64,000 nucleotides of DNA. It comes from Halobacillus mangrovi. Its GTDB lineage: Bacteria; Bacillota; Bacilli; Bacillales; Halobacillaceae. The stretch covers positions 682,001-746,000 of the forward strand of contig NZ_CP020772.1 in NCBI RefSeq assembly GCF_002097535.1, given 5' to 3'. The notes beneath the pieces were generated by a model. It saw only the letters and a list, made by a program, of their open reading frames with translations, made no database searches and was not told the DNA's origin. The translations under genes and the position numbers were made by a program. Each line of letters starts with the position of its first letter. Position 1 is the first letter of the stretch. Below are positions 43,492-52,800 of this stretch, piece after piece.

Positions 43492-44361
43492 ATGAGAGTT
43501 ATAAAGCAAAGTGATGGAAAGAAATTTCATGAAACAGTGGAAGGACTATTGATGGACAGAGAGGCAGAAAATAACTTGCCCATAGGTATTCTTCAACGGA
43601 TGTTTGAGAATCCTACTACTGAAGATGCCTATTTATTACATATGGATGAGGATGGTCTCCCTGTTTACCTTGCAATGCGGACACCGCCTCACTTATGGAT
43701 TCTTCCTTCTTTGGAAAGTGCAGAGGCTAAGCACATTCAATGTTTAGTCCGCTACCTTTTTGATCATAACTATGATGTACCTGGTGTGCTTGGAGAAGAA
43801 CAGGCGGTCCGCTGGTTTTTAGAAGCATGGAAGCGACTGAACCCAGCAAAAGAAGCGAGGCTTCATATGAGGCAGGGGATTTTTCGGCTTGATGAATTGC
43901 AGCCGATTCTCCCGCAAGAAGGGAAGTTAGTCACTGCAGTAAATGCTCATATCCCTTTAATTATAGATTGGCTGGAGAAGTTCGGTGTAGAAACGAATGA
44001 GCGTCTTATTAGTAGACAGGCAGAGGAGCTTGCTCAAGATATGGTAGGAACGCAAAGAGCCCACTTATGGGTGGTGGAGGACCAACCTGTTTCGATGGCA
44101 AATCGTGCGCGAAAAACCCCGAATGGTGCAACGATCAACGGTGTTTACACTCCGGATTTGCACAAAAGAAAAGGCTACGCTTCCCAAGTCGTGTGGGCAC
44201 TCACAAAGAAACTTCTGGATCAAGGATGTGAGTACTGTGCTCTCTACACTGATTTAAGTAATCCAACCTCCAACTCTATCTATAAAAAAATCGGTTACAA
44301 ATGGATCGGGAACTCTTTGGTTTATCATTTTGAGTCAAAAGATCCAAGTTCAAAAAGTTGA
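43492..44361 (+). CDS. GNAT-family N-acetyltransferase
   Basis: A 289-residue protein. The C-terminal half holds the acetyl-CoA fold, with INGVYTPDLHKRKGYASQVVWALTKKLLDQG carrying the Q/RxxGxG/A-type pyrophosphate loop (KRKGYA) and LYTDLSNPTSNSIYKKIGYKWIGNS as the last strand pair. The N-terminal half is less conserved. The substrate is unknown. The ATG at 43492 follows AGGGGGTG. Divergent from the small coiled-coil gene. Confidence 0.8.
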   Translation: MRVIKQSDGKKFHETVEGLLMDREAENNLPIGILQRMFENPTTEDAYLLHMDEDGLPVYLAMRTPPHLWILPSLESAEAKHIQCLVRYLFDHNYDVPGVLGEEQAVRWFLEAWKRLNPAKEARLHMRQGIFRLDELQPILPQEGKLVTAVNAHIPLIIDWLEKFGVETNERLISRQAEELAQDMVGTQRAHLWVVEDQPVSMANRARKTPNGATINGVYTPDLHKRKGYASQVVWALTKKLLDQGCEYCALYTDLSNPTSNSIYKKIGYKWIGNSLVYHFESKDPSSKS

Positions 44362-44568
44362 GTGAACAAATACAGAGGATATGGTGCTTGTATGTCGCTA
44401 TTGATACTAAATGGCTGATATTCTTACTCAATTCTTTGACAGAAGAAAATATAACATAAAGAGACTCAACTTTCTGTCTAATGTCATTTGAGGATAGGTC
44501 AAAGCTTCGATATGATTTTAAATAACTAGGCTTTTTCAGCTTTAGAATAGAACAGGAGGCGTAATTAT

Positions 44569-45126
44569 TTGAATCTACTAAAAGGCTTAGACAAATTAAT
44601 ATTAAAAATAGAAGAATTTATACTTAGTTACGCTGTTATTATAATTGCGTTGATGGTGGTAGGAAAAGCTCTCAGCCGTGCACTTTTTAACTATTCACCG
44701 CCATTTGCAGATGAGGTCAGTCAAATTGCCATTGTTGTGGCTACATTTATGGGAATTAGTTACGCAGCTAGGAAAGGGCGGCATATCAGTATGTCGGCTT
44801 TTTATGATTTGGCACCATTCAAGGTGCGTAAAATTCTCGCTATCTTCATCCCCTTAGTAACAGCTATTGTATTATTTGTACTTACTTACTTTTCAGCTTT
44901 ATACGTCTATGATGTGTATGATTCAGGACGTGTGACATCTGCGTTACAGATGCCGGCTTATTACTTGTACATTTTCATTCCTATTGGTTTTTTCTTGGGA
45001 GGCATTCAATTCCTAAGAAATATGTGGATCAATATTAAAGACCGGAATGAAGTCTATCTTGGAACCGATGCTAAGGATTATAACGACCAAACGAAGCATG
45101 AAGTTCATGAAGGAACACATTTATAA
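44569..45126 (+). CDS. dctQ: TRAP transporter small permease (DctQ type)
   Basis: A 185-residue protein with four membrane helices (~18-38, 50-70, 90-112, 130-150) and RKGRHISMSAFYD after helix 2, typical of DctQ. It is the small membrane subunit of a tripartite ATP-independent periplasmic-type importer. The start is TTG behind AGGAGG. It is the first gene of the dctQ-dctM-dctP operon; the substrate is not determined. Confidence 0.88.
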   Translation: MNLLKGLDKLILKIEEFILSYAVIIIALMVVGKALSRALFNYSPPFADEVSQIAIVVATFMGISYAARKGRHISMSAFYDLAPFKVRKILAIFIPLVTAIVLFVLTYFSALYVYDVYDSGRVTSALQMPAYYLYIFIPIGFFLGGIQFLRNMWINIKDRNEVYLGTDAKDYNDQTKHEVHEGTHL

Positions 45127-45161
45127 ACAAACAAAAATAAAGATGCAGAAAGGATAACAAT

Positions 45162-46427
45162 ATGGTTGCCACTTTACTGACGATCATGGTGGTCCTTCTA
45201 CTTTTGAATTTTCCAATGATGATACCGCTGATGGCGGCGCCGTTAATTGTATTATTCATGTATTTTCCGAATTTGGACCCCATGATCTTAATGCAGCAAT
45301 TTTCCACAGGAATAGAACCTTACGTACTATTAGCTGTACCCTTGTTTATTTTTGCAGCAGATATTATGACAACAGGGAAGACCTCAAATCGTCTATTGGA
45401 TTTCATTGGCTCGTTCATCGGGCATGTTCGGGGAGGATATGCGGTAACAACAGCTGCTGCCTGTACTCTTTTTGGAGCTATTTCCGGTTCTACTCAAGCT
45501 ACGGTCGTAGCGATTGGTAAACCAATGAGAGAAAGACTTTTGAAAATCGGGTATAAAGATCCCACGGCAATCGCTCTTATTATTAATTCCAGTGATGTAG
45601 CCTTGCTCGTCCCGCCGAGTATTGGAATGATCATCTACGGATTGGTTTCAGGAACGTCGGTAGGGGATCTCTTCATTGCCGGAATCATCCCTGGAATTAT
45701 CGTATTTTTAAGTTTTGCGATATATAGTGTGATTTATGCTAAAACTAAAGATATTCCACTGGCAAATAAAGCTTCATGGAGCGAGCGGCTGAAGATGACG
45801 AGAAAGGCTCTTCTTCCTCTGGGTTTCCCAATCATTATCATTGGGGGAATCTATACAGGTATCTTCAGTCCAACAGAGGCAGCAGGTATGTCTGTCCTCT
45901 ATGCGTTTATTTTAGAAGTAGTCATTTATCGTTCGATCCACCTTAAAGAGCTACCAAAGATTGCACGTTCTACAGGACTTGTTACCTCTGCCGTCTTCGT
46001 ATTAGTGGCCGGCGGTCAAGCTTTTACATGGGTGATATCTTTTGCCAGAATTCCACAGATGATTACAGAAACAGTACTGGGTACGAATCCAAGTGCTGTC
46101 TATGTATTGTTGATGGTAACGATATTCTTCTTTATTGGGTGTATGTTTGTCGATCCAATTGTAGTAATACTCGTTTTGACGCCGATTTTCTATCCGGCGG
46201 CCATGAATGCAGGCATCGATCCTGTACACTTAGGAGTGGTAATTACATTCCAAGCGGCTCTAGGTTCAGCGACGCCGCCATTTGGTGTCGATATCTTTAC
46301 AGCCAGTGCCGTGTTCAACAAACCTTACTTGGAAGTTATTAAAGGAACTCCGCCATACATCATTATGCTGGTGGCGATATCTATACTTCTTATATTCTTT
46401 GAAGAACTTTCGCTTATCCTATTGTAA
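45162..46427 (+). CDS. dctM: TRAP transporter large permease (DctM type)
   Basis: A 421-residue protein with about 11-12 helices. Typical parts are VPLFIFAADIMTTG near 57, FGAISGSTQATVVAIG near 104, and SSDVALLVPPSIGMIIYG near 140. It forms the Na+-coupled translocation channel with the small permease. Downstream lies the binding-protein gene. The gene order Q-M-P differs from the P-Q-M order of the classic Rhodobacter system but is common in Bacillaceae. Confidence 0.9.
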   Translation: MVATLLTIMVVLLLLNFPMMIPLMAAPLIVLFMYFPNLDPMILMQQFSTGIEPYVLLAVPLFIFAADIMTTGKTSNRLLDFIGSFIGHVRGGYAVTTAAACTLFGAISGSTQATVVAIGKPMRERLLKIGYKDPTAIALIINSSDVALLVPPSIGMIIYGLVSGTSVGDLFIAGIIPGIIVFLSFAIYSVIYAKTKDIPLANKASWSERLKMTRKALLPLGFPIIIIGGIYTGIFSPTEAAGMSVLYAFILEVVIYRSIHLKELPKIARSTGLVTSAVFVLVAGGQAFTWVISFARIPQMITETVLGTNPSAVYVLLMVTIFFFIGCMFVDPIVVILVLTPIFYPAAMNAGIDPVHLGVVITFQAALGSATPPFGVDIFTASAVFNKPYLEVIKGTPPYIIMLVAISILLIFFEELSLILL

Positions 46428-46463
46428 GCGGAAGTATATATAAATAATTGGGAGGTCATTAAA

Positions 46464-47528
46464 ATTTTAAAGAAAAAGAGTTTACTGACTGTAGCTATGT
46501 TGCTTGTAGTAAGTATTGTATTAGCTGCTTGTGGCGGCGGTAACGGCGATGAAAACGCCGGAGGCAGTGAAGGGCAGACATATAACTGGAAATTTGTAAC
46601 CGAAGAAGTGGATGGACAAGTTCAGTATGAATACGCTGAAGAATTTGCTAAACGGATGAAAGAAAAGTCAGATGGAGCTGTAAACATTGAAGTTTATGAA
46701 TTCGGCGGTCTTGGAAGTGAAACCGACCAAGTAGAGCAGCTTCAAAATGGAGCGGTAGAAATGGCAGTTATGTCACCAGGTTTTACAGGAAATATGGTGA
46801 AAGAGGGCCAAATTTTCGCTTTACACTTCCTTTTCCCAGATAGCGTAGAAAAAACACAACAAATTTTAAATGATAGTGAAGCACTGAATAAAGATTTGCG
46901 TGGCAAATATGAAGAGCATAGCATTTCGCCTCTATCTTATTGGACAGAGGGAGCTATGCAATGGACATCCAGCAAAGAAATCTCAGAACCAGCTGATTTC
47001 CAGAACTTCAAAATGCGTACACAAACTTCTCCATTGATTTTGGAGTCCTATAAAGCCTATGGAGCGGATCCTACACCAATGAGTTGGTCAGAGCTTTATA
47101 CGGCGCTTGATCGCGGAACAGTAGAAGGTCAAGAAAACCCGATTTTCTTTATTGGTGACGCTTCTTTCTACGAAGTTCAAGATTATATGACGATTTCTAA
47201 CCACAATAACTATGTGGCCATGACTACTGTAAATACAGACTGGTATGAAGGTTTGAATGATGAGATGAAAACCATGGTAGATGAAACAGTCAGTGAAATG
47301 CAGGAATGGGTTTTTGAAGAGCAGAAATCTCAAAATGAAAAATGGTTGGAAGAGATTAAAAATGATGATGAAAATCCAACTGAGATTGTAGAGCTGACAG
47401 AAGAACAGCGCGAAATGTTTAAAGAAAAAGCTATGCCTGTTCGTGACTTTTATCGCAGTGACGTATCTACAGTAGACGGTAAAATCTTAGATAAACTTCA
47501 AGAAGAAATAAAAGCTGCAGGTGAATAA
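46464..47528 (+). CDS. dctP: TRAP transporter solute-binding lipoprotein (DctP type), apparent ATT start
   Basis: About 354 residues. A lipoprotein signal (KKKSLLTV...VSIVLAACGG with lipobox LAAC) precedes a DctP-family binding domain; the segment FKMRTQTSPLILESYKAYGADPTPMSWSELYTALDRG carries the conserved Arg that binds a carboxylate. The charged start of the signal lies upstream of the first ATG (46497). In that frame the only fitting initiator is ATT at 46464, eight bases after GGGAGG; no ATG, GTG or TTG is available. Starting at 46497 would leave only eleven residues without positive charge before the lipobox cysteine. So a rare ATT start is likely unless there is a sequence error. Confidence 0.8.
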   Translation: MLKKKSLLTVAMLLVVSIVLAACGGGNGDENAGGSEGQTYNWKFVTEEVDGQVQYEYAEEFAKRMKEKSDGAVNIEVYEFGGLGSETDQVEQLQNGAVEMAVMSPGFTGNMVKEGQIFALHFLFPDSVEKTQQILNDSEALNKDLRGKYEEHSISPLSYWTEGAMQWTSSKEISEPADFQNFKMRTQTSPLILESYKAYGADPTPMSWSELYTALDRGTVEGQENPIFFIGDASFYEVQDYMTISNHNNYVAMTTVNTDWYEGLNDEMKTMVDETVSEMQEWVFEEQKSQNEKWLEEIKNDDENPTEIVELTEEQREMFKEKAMPVRDFYRSDVSTVDGKILDKLQEEIKAAGE

Positions 47529-47561
47529 AGCTTCATAGAAGAAGTAGCTATACTCTATAAG

Positions 47562-47597
47562 AACACCCGTATCAACAAGACTGATACGGGTGTTTTT
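47562..47597. terminator. Bidirectional terminator between dctP and the MFS gene
   Basis: AACACCCGTATCA and TGATACGGGTGTT form a perfect 13-bp stem followed by T residues. Confidence 0.9.
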
Positions 47598-48784
47598 CAT
47601 GTGCCTGTCCATGGTTCTGATTGTTTTCTATAATCGAAAAAAGTAAGGACTAGGACAGCCAAAAACATGATACTCGATAACTTGAAAAGAGTAGCTGTGT
47701 TGACAAAGTTATAAATGAATCCAAGGATGAAGGCACTCGAACCGATGCCTAAATCAATGGATGAGTAGTACATCCCGTTTGCAATCCCACTTCTTTCCGT
47801 TGTCGTTTTGGAGATTACCCAGGCTTGCAGGGCAGGCATCATAGATCCGAATCCAATGCCGAACAGTGCCCCAGCGATGATCAAGTGTAAATTTGAACTG
47901 GCAAGAGATAGAACCCACATTGCGATAAAAGATATCAGAGAACAGACCATAATCAGTTTCCACGGGCCTCTTTTGTCAAAATACTTACCCGTCAAAGGCC
48001 TGGAGATGGTTGCGAAAACCGCATTGAAAAAGTAGAAAAGGAAGGTTCCGGATAAACCTTGTTCGTTTCCAAAAATAACAATATACGTAACCACTGCTCC
48101 ATATCCGAAGGTGTTAAGGAACGTGACAAGAGCAGGGTAACGACTCTTTTGCTCAATTAAAGAACCGAAGAAAGAAAATTTCGGTGGATTTTTTTGATTT
48201 TGATAAACACTGTCAGGAGTGACAAAACTTGTGACGGAAAACAAGACAATTGCAACAACTCCCAATGCTGCAGCAATCCAAACGAGAAGGTTGAACGAAT
48301 AGTTCTGGTAAAGATAAATACCTAAACTAGGTGCCATGATCATCCCCACAGTGACGGATAATCCGAAATATCCCATCCCTTCACCGACCCGTCTCCTTGG
48401 AACTAGATCAACGGCCGCGGTTCCATTGACAGTTGTCGACCATCCCCATGCGATCCCGTGAATAAAGCGGATCATTAAGAGGATGACTACAATTTGGGTA
48501 ACCGGATATAGAGCAGTCATAATCAGCAAAGATATCGATCCAATCATAACCAACAACTTTCGCGGTTTTGTCATCAACAAATGGCCAATGAAAGGGCGAA
48601 TGATGATAGCAGCAAAGGCAAAGGTTGTCGTAATCAATCCGATTTGCAGACTGCTCCCCCCGATGGATTCTATGTAGGGAGGAAGGTTTGGAAGGAGCAT
48701 TTGGAAGCTCATAAATGTGAATAAGTTCGCTAATATCAAAAAGATAAAGGGCCAAGTCCAAAGTTTCGGCAAAGGCTGTGACAT
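47597..48784 (-). CDS. MFS transporter
   Basis: A 395-residue membrane protein with about 12 helices. Motif A-like RPFIGHLLMTKPRKLLV near 62 and RPLTGKYFDKRGPWKL near 263 are visible, as is the RFIHGIAWGWSTTVNGTAAVDLVP stretch. It resembles the MFS protein at 4004-5203 in layout and may belong to the same broad exporter group. AAGGAGG precedes its ATG. The substrate is unknown. Confidence 0.83.
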   Translation of the reverse strand: MSQPLPKLWTWPFIFLILANLFTFMSFQMLLPNLPPYIESIGGSSLQIGLITTTFAFAAIIIRPFIGHLLMTKPRKLLVMIGSISLLIMTALYPVTQIVVILLMIRFIHGIAWGWSTTVNGTAAVDLVPRRRVGEGMGYFGLSVTVGMIMAPSLGIYLYQNYSFNLLVWIAAALGVVAIVLFSVTSFVTPDSVYQNQKNPPKFSFFGSLIEQKSRYPALVTFLNTFGYGAVVTYIVIFGNEQGLSGTFLFYFFNAVFATISRPLTGKYFDKRGPWKLIMVCSLISFIAMWVLSLASSNLHLIIAGALFGIGFGSMMPALQAWVISKTTTERSGIANGMYYSSIDLGIGSSAFILGFIYNFVNTATLFKLSSIMFLAVLVLTFFDYRKQSEPWTGT

Positions 48785-48820
48785 TCTATGAACCTCCTTA
48801 TTGTATAAATAAAAGAAATG

Positions 48821-48846
48821 AACCCGCTATGAAAATCATAGCGGGT
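48821..48846 (-). terminator. Terminator of the AI-2E-type gene
   Basis: ACCCGCTATG and CATAGCGGGT form a perfect 10-bp stem around AAAAT; on the minus strand a T-rich tract follows. Confidence 0.75.
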
Positions 48847-48863
48847 CCTTCAAGATACTACAA

Positions 48864-49949
48864 TTATTTAATATCGGCTGAGTCTTTTCTGTCCAGCCAT
48901 TCATGGTAAAAGTGACTGACGATCGCTTTTATAACCGCATAGGCAGGTATAGCGAAGATCAATCCTAAAAATCCTGCTAAGCTTCCAGCTGCCAAAATGA
49001 GTGTAATAATCGTTAAAGGGTGAATGTTCAATGCTTTTCCCATAACGTTTGGGGAGACGAAATTTCCTTCGATTTGTTGAGCGACTACCATGATTACGGC
49101 TACCCAAACGACTAAGACAGGGTCCTGGAAGAACGCGACAAGGATAGCAGGGATGACCGCAAGAAATGGACCGACAAAAGGAATGACGTTCATAAACATG
49201 GCAAACAATGCGAGTGTTAACGAGTATTCCAAATGGATAATAAGATAGCCGATAAGAAGCAGCAGCCCCACGACTATACTGACTGTCATTTGGCCAAGAA
49301 TAAAGGAATTCAACGTATGATCAACGGAGTGAGCTAATTTTTTAAAACTCTTCGCTTTTCGTTTGCTCAAAAACTGTGTGATGAAAGGAACGAGTTTATC
49401 TCCATCTTTCAGCATGAAGAAAAGGAAAAACGGAATCAATACGAGCGCAAAGACAAAACCAATTAACTGGCTAATCACATTGATGATAATCATGGACGCA
49501 TCCTGAAGGTAGGATTGCAGGTTTTGAATAACGTTTTGTATTGTGCTATCGAACTGACTAGGAATGATATCTTGATTTTGCTGCCAGTAAGTGACGGTTT
49601 CGGTCAGCATATCAATCATCCGTGGCATATTATTGACTAATCTTGAAAACTGCTGCTGAGCGATTGGTGCAATGAATTGGGTAATTAAAAAACCTACAAA
49701 AATAAACAATAGGAATATAATTAAAATTGCTAACAGCCTTGGGATTTTATAGTTCTCTAGAAAGTGAAGAACAGGTCTTGAAATATAAAATAATATCCCG
49801 CCTCCAATTAATGGAAGGGCAATTGCTCCAAGGTAAGTGAAGAAAGGAGCAAAAAAGAATTGAATTTCGTGCAGTAAAAGAATGAGCAGGGAAGCTAAGA
49901 TTCCGGCTACTAGTGTTTGGAACCATTTTTTATGAATCAAACGTGTCAC
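48864..49949 (-). CDS. AI-2E family (PerM/TqsA-like) membrane protein
   Basis: A 361-residue protein with about eight helices and a central soluble part (~90-150). The C-terminal segment ISFMVVAQQIEGNFVSPNVMGKALNIHP-like region (QQIEGNFVSPNVMGKAL) is typical of the AI-2E exporter family. Some members export signals, others act as Na+/H+ antiporters in halophilic Bacillaceae, so the function here is open. The start may be GTG at 49949 or TTG at 49940; AAAGG lies nearer to the right distance for the latter. Confidence 0.82.
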   Translation of the reverse strand: MTRLIHKKWFQTLVAGILASLLILLLHEIQFFFAPFFTYLGAIALPLIGGGILFYISRPVLHFLENYKIPRLLAILIIFLLFIFVGFLITQFIAPIAQQQFSRLVNNMPRMIDMLTETVTYWQQNQDIIPSQFDSTIQNVIQNLQSYLQDASMIIINVISQLIGFVFALVLIPFFLFFMLKDGDKLVPFITQFLSKRKAKSFKKLAHSVDHTLNSFILGQMTVSIVVGLLLLIGYLIIHLEYSLTLALFAMFMNVIPFVGPFLAVIPAILVAFFQDPVLVVWVAVIMVVAQQIEGNFVSPNVMGKALNIHPLTIITLILAAGSLAGFLGLIFAIPAYAVIKAIVSHFYHEWLDRKDSADIK

Positions 49950-49996
49950 ACCTTTATGTAGTTAGAATGATTACCTAAATGTTATTCGATATTTTC

Positions 49997-50011
49997 AAAG
50001 GAAATTCCTTT
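49997..50011. promoter_or_regulatory. Short palindrome in the AI-2E/pepT divergent region
   Basis: AAAGGAA-A-TTCCTTT is a perfect 7-1-7 inverted repeat midway between the divergent genes. It might be an operator; nothing else supports this. Confidence 0.3.
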
Positions 50012-50130
50012 AGTAATAAACACTAATTCAAGGATAGCTAAACATCCAATTTCAAGCAATACATTTACTTTAAAATGGATACTTTATAAACTGAATATAG
50101 ATTTGTACATAATTCGAGGAGGAATACTAT

Positions 50131-51360
50131 ATGAAAAATGAGCTTTTGGAGAGGTTCAAATCCTATGTCACAATCGATACACAATCGGATGAGAATAGTG
50201 ATACAACACCATCCACAAAAGGACAGTGGGAATTAGCTGAAAAATTGGTAGAAGAGCTGAAGGAAATAGGAATGGAAGAAGTTACGATTGATGAGAATGC
50301 GTATGTGATGGCTACACTACCTGCCAATATAGATAAAGATGTACCTGTTATCGGATTCTTAGCGCATGTAGATACAGCGACTGACTTCACAGGGGAGAAT
50401 GTCCATCCACAAGTAGTTGAGAATTATGATGGGGGAGACATCAACCTGAATGAAGACGTGGTCCTATCACCTAACAATTTTCCTGAACTCGAAGGATATA
50501 AAGGTCATACTTTGATAACTACAGATGGTACGACACTGCTTGGAGCTGATAATAAAGCGGGGATAACCGAAATTATGACAGCTATGAATTACTTAATTCA
50601 ACACCCCGAAATCAAACACGGGAAAATAAGAGTAGCGTTTACCCCAGATGAAGAAATTGGACGCGGGCCACATAAGTTCAATGTCGATAAATTTGGAGCA
50701 TCCTATGCTTATACCGTTGATGGTGGACCATTAGGAGAACTGCAATTTGAAAGTTTTAACGCGGCAACGGCCAGAGTAGACTTCTATGGAAATAGTGTAC
50801 ATCCAGGCACGGCAAAAGGGAAAATGATTAACGCCATAAAAATGGCCATTGATTTTCAACAGCAGCTTCCTGTTGAGGAGGCACCCGAACATACGGAAAA
50901 ATATGAAGGGTTTTACCATCTCCATTCCTTTACAGGTGATGTAGAAAAAGCCTCACTGATCTATTTAATCCGAGACCATGATAAAGATAAATTCACTCGT
51001 AAGAAGGAAACGATGCAGTCTCTGACTGAACGGCTTCAAGAGAAGTATAGTAAAGAGCGGGTAAGTATGGAGATGAATGATCAATATTACAACATGGGAG
51101 ATAAAATTAAACCGGTAAGGCAAATCGTAGACATCGCTTATGAAGCGATGGAAAATTCGAATATTGCACCTCTTGTGAAACCGATTCGCGGCGGAACAGA
51201 TGGATCACAATTATCTTATATGGGACTGCCTACTCCTAATCTTTTTACAGGGGGAGAGAACTTCCATGGAAAATACGAATACATCTCCTTGGATAGTATG
51301 GAGAAAGCAACAAATGTTATTGTAGAAATTTCGCGTCTTTTTGCAGATAAAGCCAAATAA
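50131..51360 (+). CDS. pepT: Tripeptidase PepT (M20B)
   Basis: A 409-residue cytoplasmic metallopeptidase. Metal and catalytic motifs are visible in order: [11 protein letters not shown] (~77), [13 protein letters not shown] (~138), [12 protein letters not shown] (~170), and [29 protein letters not shown] near the C-terminus. It releases the N-terminal residue from tripeptides using two zinc ions. GGAGG precedes the start. It is followed after 12 bases by a yciI-like gene and is probably co-transcribed with it. Confidence 0.93.
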   Translation: MKNELLERFKSYVTIDTQSDENSDTTPSTKGQWELAEKLVEELKEIGMEEVTIDENAYVMATLPANIDKDVPVIGFLAHVDTATDFTGENVHPQVVENYDGGDINLNEDVVLSPNNFPELEGYKGHTLITTDGTTLLGADNKAGITEIMTAMNYLIQHPEIKHGKIRVAFTPDEEIGRGPHKFNVDKFGASYAYTVDGGPLGELQFESFNAATARVDFYGNSVHPGTAKGKMINAIKMAIDFQQQLPVEEAPEHTEKYEGFYHLHSFTGDVEKASLIYLIRDHDKDKFTRKKETMQSLTERLQEKYSKERVSMEMNDQYYNMGDKIKPVRQIVDIAYEAMENSNIAPLVKPIRGGTDGSQLSYMGLPTPNLFTGGENFHGKYEYISLDSMEKATNVIVEISRLFADKAK

Positions 51361-51372
51361 AAGGAGGGTTTG

Positions 51373-51669
51373 ATGGAATATCTATATAGACTCACCCTAA
51401 TCAAACGTTTGCTTAAGGAAGAAAATTGGACAAAGGCCGACGAAAAGATAGTGACTGACCATTTTCATCACTTAAAGAGCTGGACAGAAGAAGGTAAAGT
51501 GGTGATGGCTGGGAGAACAACCAATGAGGATGCAAGTCAATTTGGTATTGTGATATTTTACGCTACTAATGCTCAAGAGGCAGAGCATATGATGAACGAG
51601 GATCCAGCCATAAAAAAAGGAATTATGAAGGGAGAACTATTTCCGTTTAAGATTGCGCTTCAAGGGTAA
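51373..51669 (+). CDS. YciI-like protein
   Basis: A 98-residue protein of the YciI fold. The conserved His and Asp of the family are present in VTDHFHHLKSWTEEGKVVMAGRT and NEDPAIKKGIMKGELFPFKIA. These small dimeric proteins have a ferredoxin-like fold, and their function is largely unknown. The ATG at 51373 follows AAGGAGG. It overlaps no gene and lies directly behind pepT. Confidence 0.8.
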   Translation: MEYLYRLTLIKRLLKEENWTKADEKIVTDHFHHLKSWTEEGKVVMAGRTTNEDASQFGIVIFYATNAQEAEHMMNEDPAIKKGIMKGELFPFKIALQG

Positions 51670-51743
51670 ACATCCATTGATGAATAACGAAGAACGTAAG
51701 ACATCATACTAAAGTATATTCGATTGAAGTGGGCGTTGATCCG

Positions 51744-51771
51744 TTGACAAAACGAAGTTGCGTGCTAAGAT
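51744..51771 (+). promoter_or_regulatory. Promoter of the terC riboswitch transcript
   Basis: TTGACA at 51744-51749 and an extended -10 TGCTAAGAT (TAAGAT at 51766-51771), spacer 16 bases, just upstream of the aptamer. Confidence 0.65.
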
Positions 51772-51787
51772 TAGGATAGAATTTAGC

Positions 51788-51899
51788 ATTCCTAAAGGGG
51801 AGTAGCTGGACAATAAAGTCGTCATTTCGGGATCGATCCCCGGCTTTATTGGCAACGAACGTTGTTAGCGAGACCTTTACCCACAGTGGTAAAGGTCTA
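51788..51899 (+). ncRNA. yybP-ykoY manganese riboswitch aptamer
   Basis: The motif AAAGGGGAGTAGCT, the helix with GTCGTC..., CCCCGGC..., GGCAACGAACGTTGTTAGCGAGACCTTTACC and the closing GGTAAAGGTCT match the yybP-ykoY aptamer, which binds Mn2+. It precedes a TerC-family gene, a well-known target. A terminator that competes for the last helix follows. Confidence 0.88.
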
Positions 51900-51905
51900 A
51901 TTTAT

Positions 51906-51937
51906 TGGTCTTTACCACTATGGTAGGGACCATTTTT
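51906..51937 (+). terminator. Expression-platform terminator of the Mn2+ riboswitch
   Basis: TGGTCTTTACCA and TGGTAGGGACCA pair, followed by TTTTTT. Its left arm TTTACCA can alternatively pair with the aptamer-closing GGTAAA, so metal binding and termination are mutually exclusive folds. Confidence 0.75.
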
Positions 51938-51961
51938 TGTTGAAAAAAGGAGAGAAGAATC

Positions 51962-52750
51962 GTGGATGCACAATTACTGATTGAATACGGATGGGTTCTA
52001 CTAGTATTAGTCGGTCTGGAAGGCATATTAGCCGCTGACAATGCGCTTGTGCTTGCCATTATGGTCAAACACCTTCCAGAGAAGAAAAGGAAAAAAGCTC
52101 TGTTCTACGGCTTGTTTGGTGCATTTTTACTTCGTTTTGGGTCATTATTTATTATTTCCTTCCTCGTAGATGTATGGCAGGTGCAGGCACTAGGTGCCGC
52201 TTACCTGTTATTCATCTCAGGGAAACACTTATATGATAAATGGAAAGCGAAGGATAAGAAAGGAGAGGAGAGCGATGCGGACGAGTCAGATGAACCAGAG
52301 CGAGGAAAAGGATTCTGGGCGACAGTCCTTAAGGTTGAACTTGCTGACCTTGCATTTGCTGTAGACTCGATTCTTGCTGCTGTGGCCCTGGCTGTAGCTC
52401 TCCCAGATACAGGCCTTCCTGAAGTGGGAAGTCTTGATGGAGGTAAATTTGCTGTCATCCTGGCTGGTGGTATGATCGGTATTATCATCATGCGTTTTGC
52501 AGCGAACTTCTTTGTGAGAATCTTGCACTCTAGACCTGGGCTGGAGATCGCTGCTTTCGTAATTGTGGGCTGGGTTGGTGTGAAGTTAGTCGTGGCTACA
52601 CTTGCTCACCCGAATGTTCATATTCTAAGTGAGGATTTTGCTCATTCGGCGTTATGGAAAATCAGCTTCTATGCCATTCTAGTAGCTATTGCAGCTGTCG
52701 GCTGGTTTTTCTCCCCTAGAAAAGAGCCAAAAGAACAAGAACAGGTTTAA
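51962..52750 (+). CDS. ykoY: TerC-family membrane protein (YkoY-like)
   Basis: A 262-residue membrane protein with about seven helices. GLEGILAADNALVLAIMV (~20-37) and KVELADLAFAVDSILAAVAL (~123) carry the conserved acidic residues of TerC proteins. In B. subtilis the homologous YkoY (MeeY) exports Mn2+ to load secreted metalloproteins. Here the yybP-ykoY riboswitch directly in front strongly supports Mn2+ control: high Mn2+ should permit read-through. An acidic loop (GEESDADESDEPER) lies mid-protein. The start is GTG behind AAAAGGAGAG. Confidence 0.87.
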   Translation: MDAQLLIEYGWVLLVLVGLEGILAADNALVLAIMVKHLPEKKRKKALFYGLFGAFLLRFGSLFIISFLVDVWQVQALGAAYLLFISGKHLYDKWKAKDKKGEESDADESDEPERGKGFWATVLKVELADLAFAVDSILAAVALAVALPDTGLPEVGSLDGGKFAVILAGGMIGIIIMRFAANFFVRILHSRPGLEIAAFVIVGWVGVKLVVATLAHPNVHILSEDFAHSALWKISFYAILVAIAAVGWFFSPRKEPKEQEQV

Positions 52751-52755
52751 TGGTC

Positions 52756-52785
52756 AACCGCAAGAGTTTCTCTTGCGGTTTTTTA
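52756..52785 (+). terminator. Terminator after terC
   Basis: AACCGCAAGAG and CTCTTGCGGTT form an 11-bp perfect stem with loop TTT, followed by T residues. Confidence 0.9.
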
Positions 52786-52800
52786 ATTCAATAATTTAGC

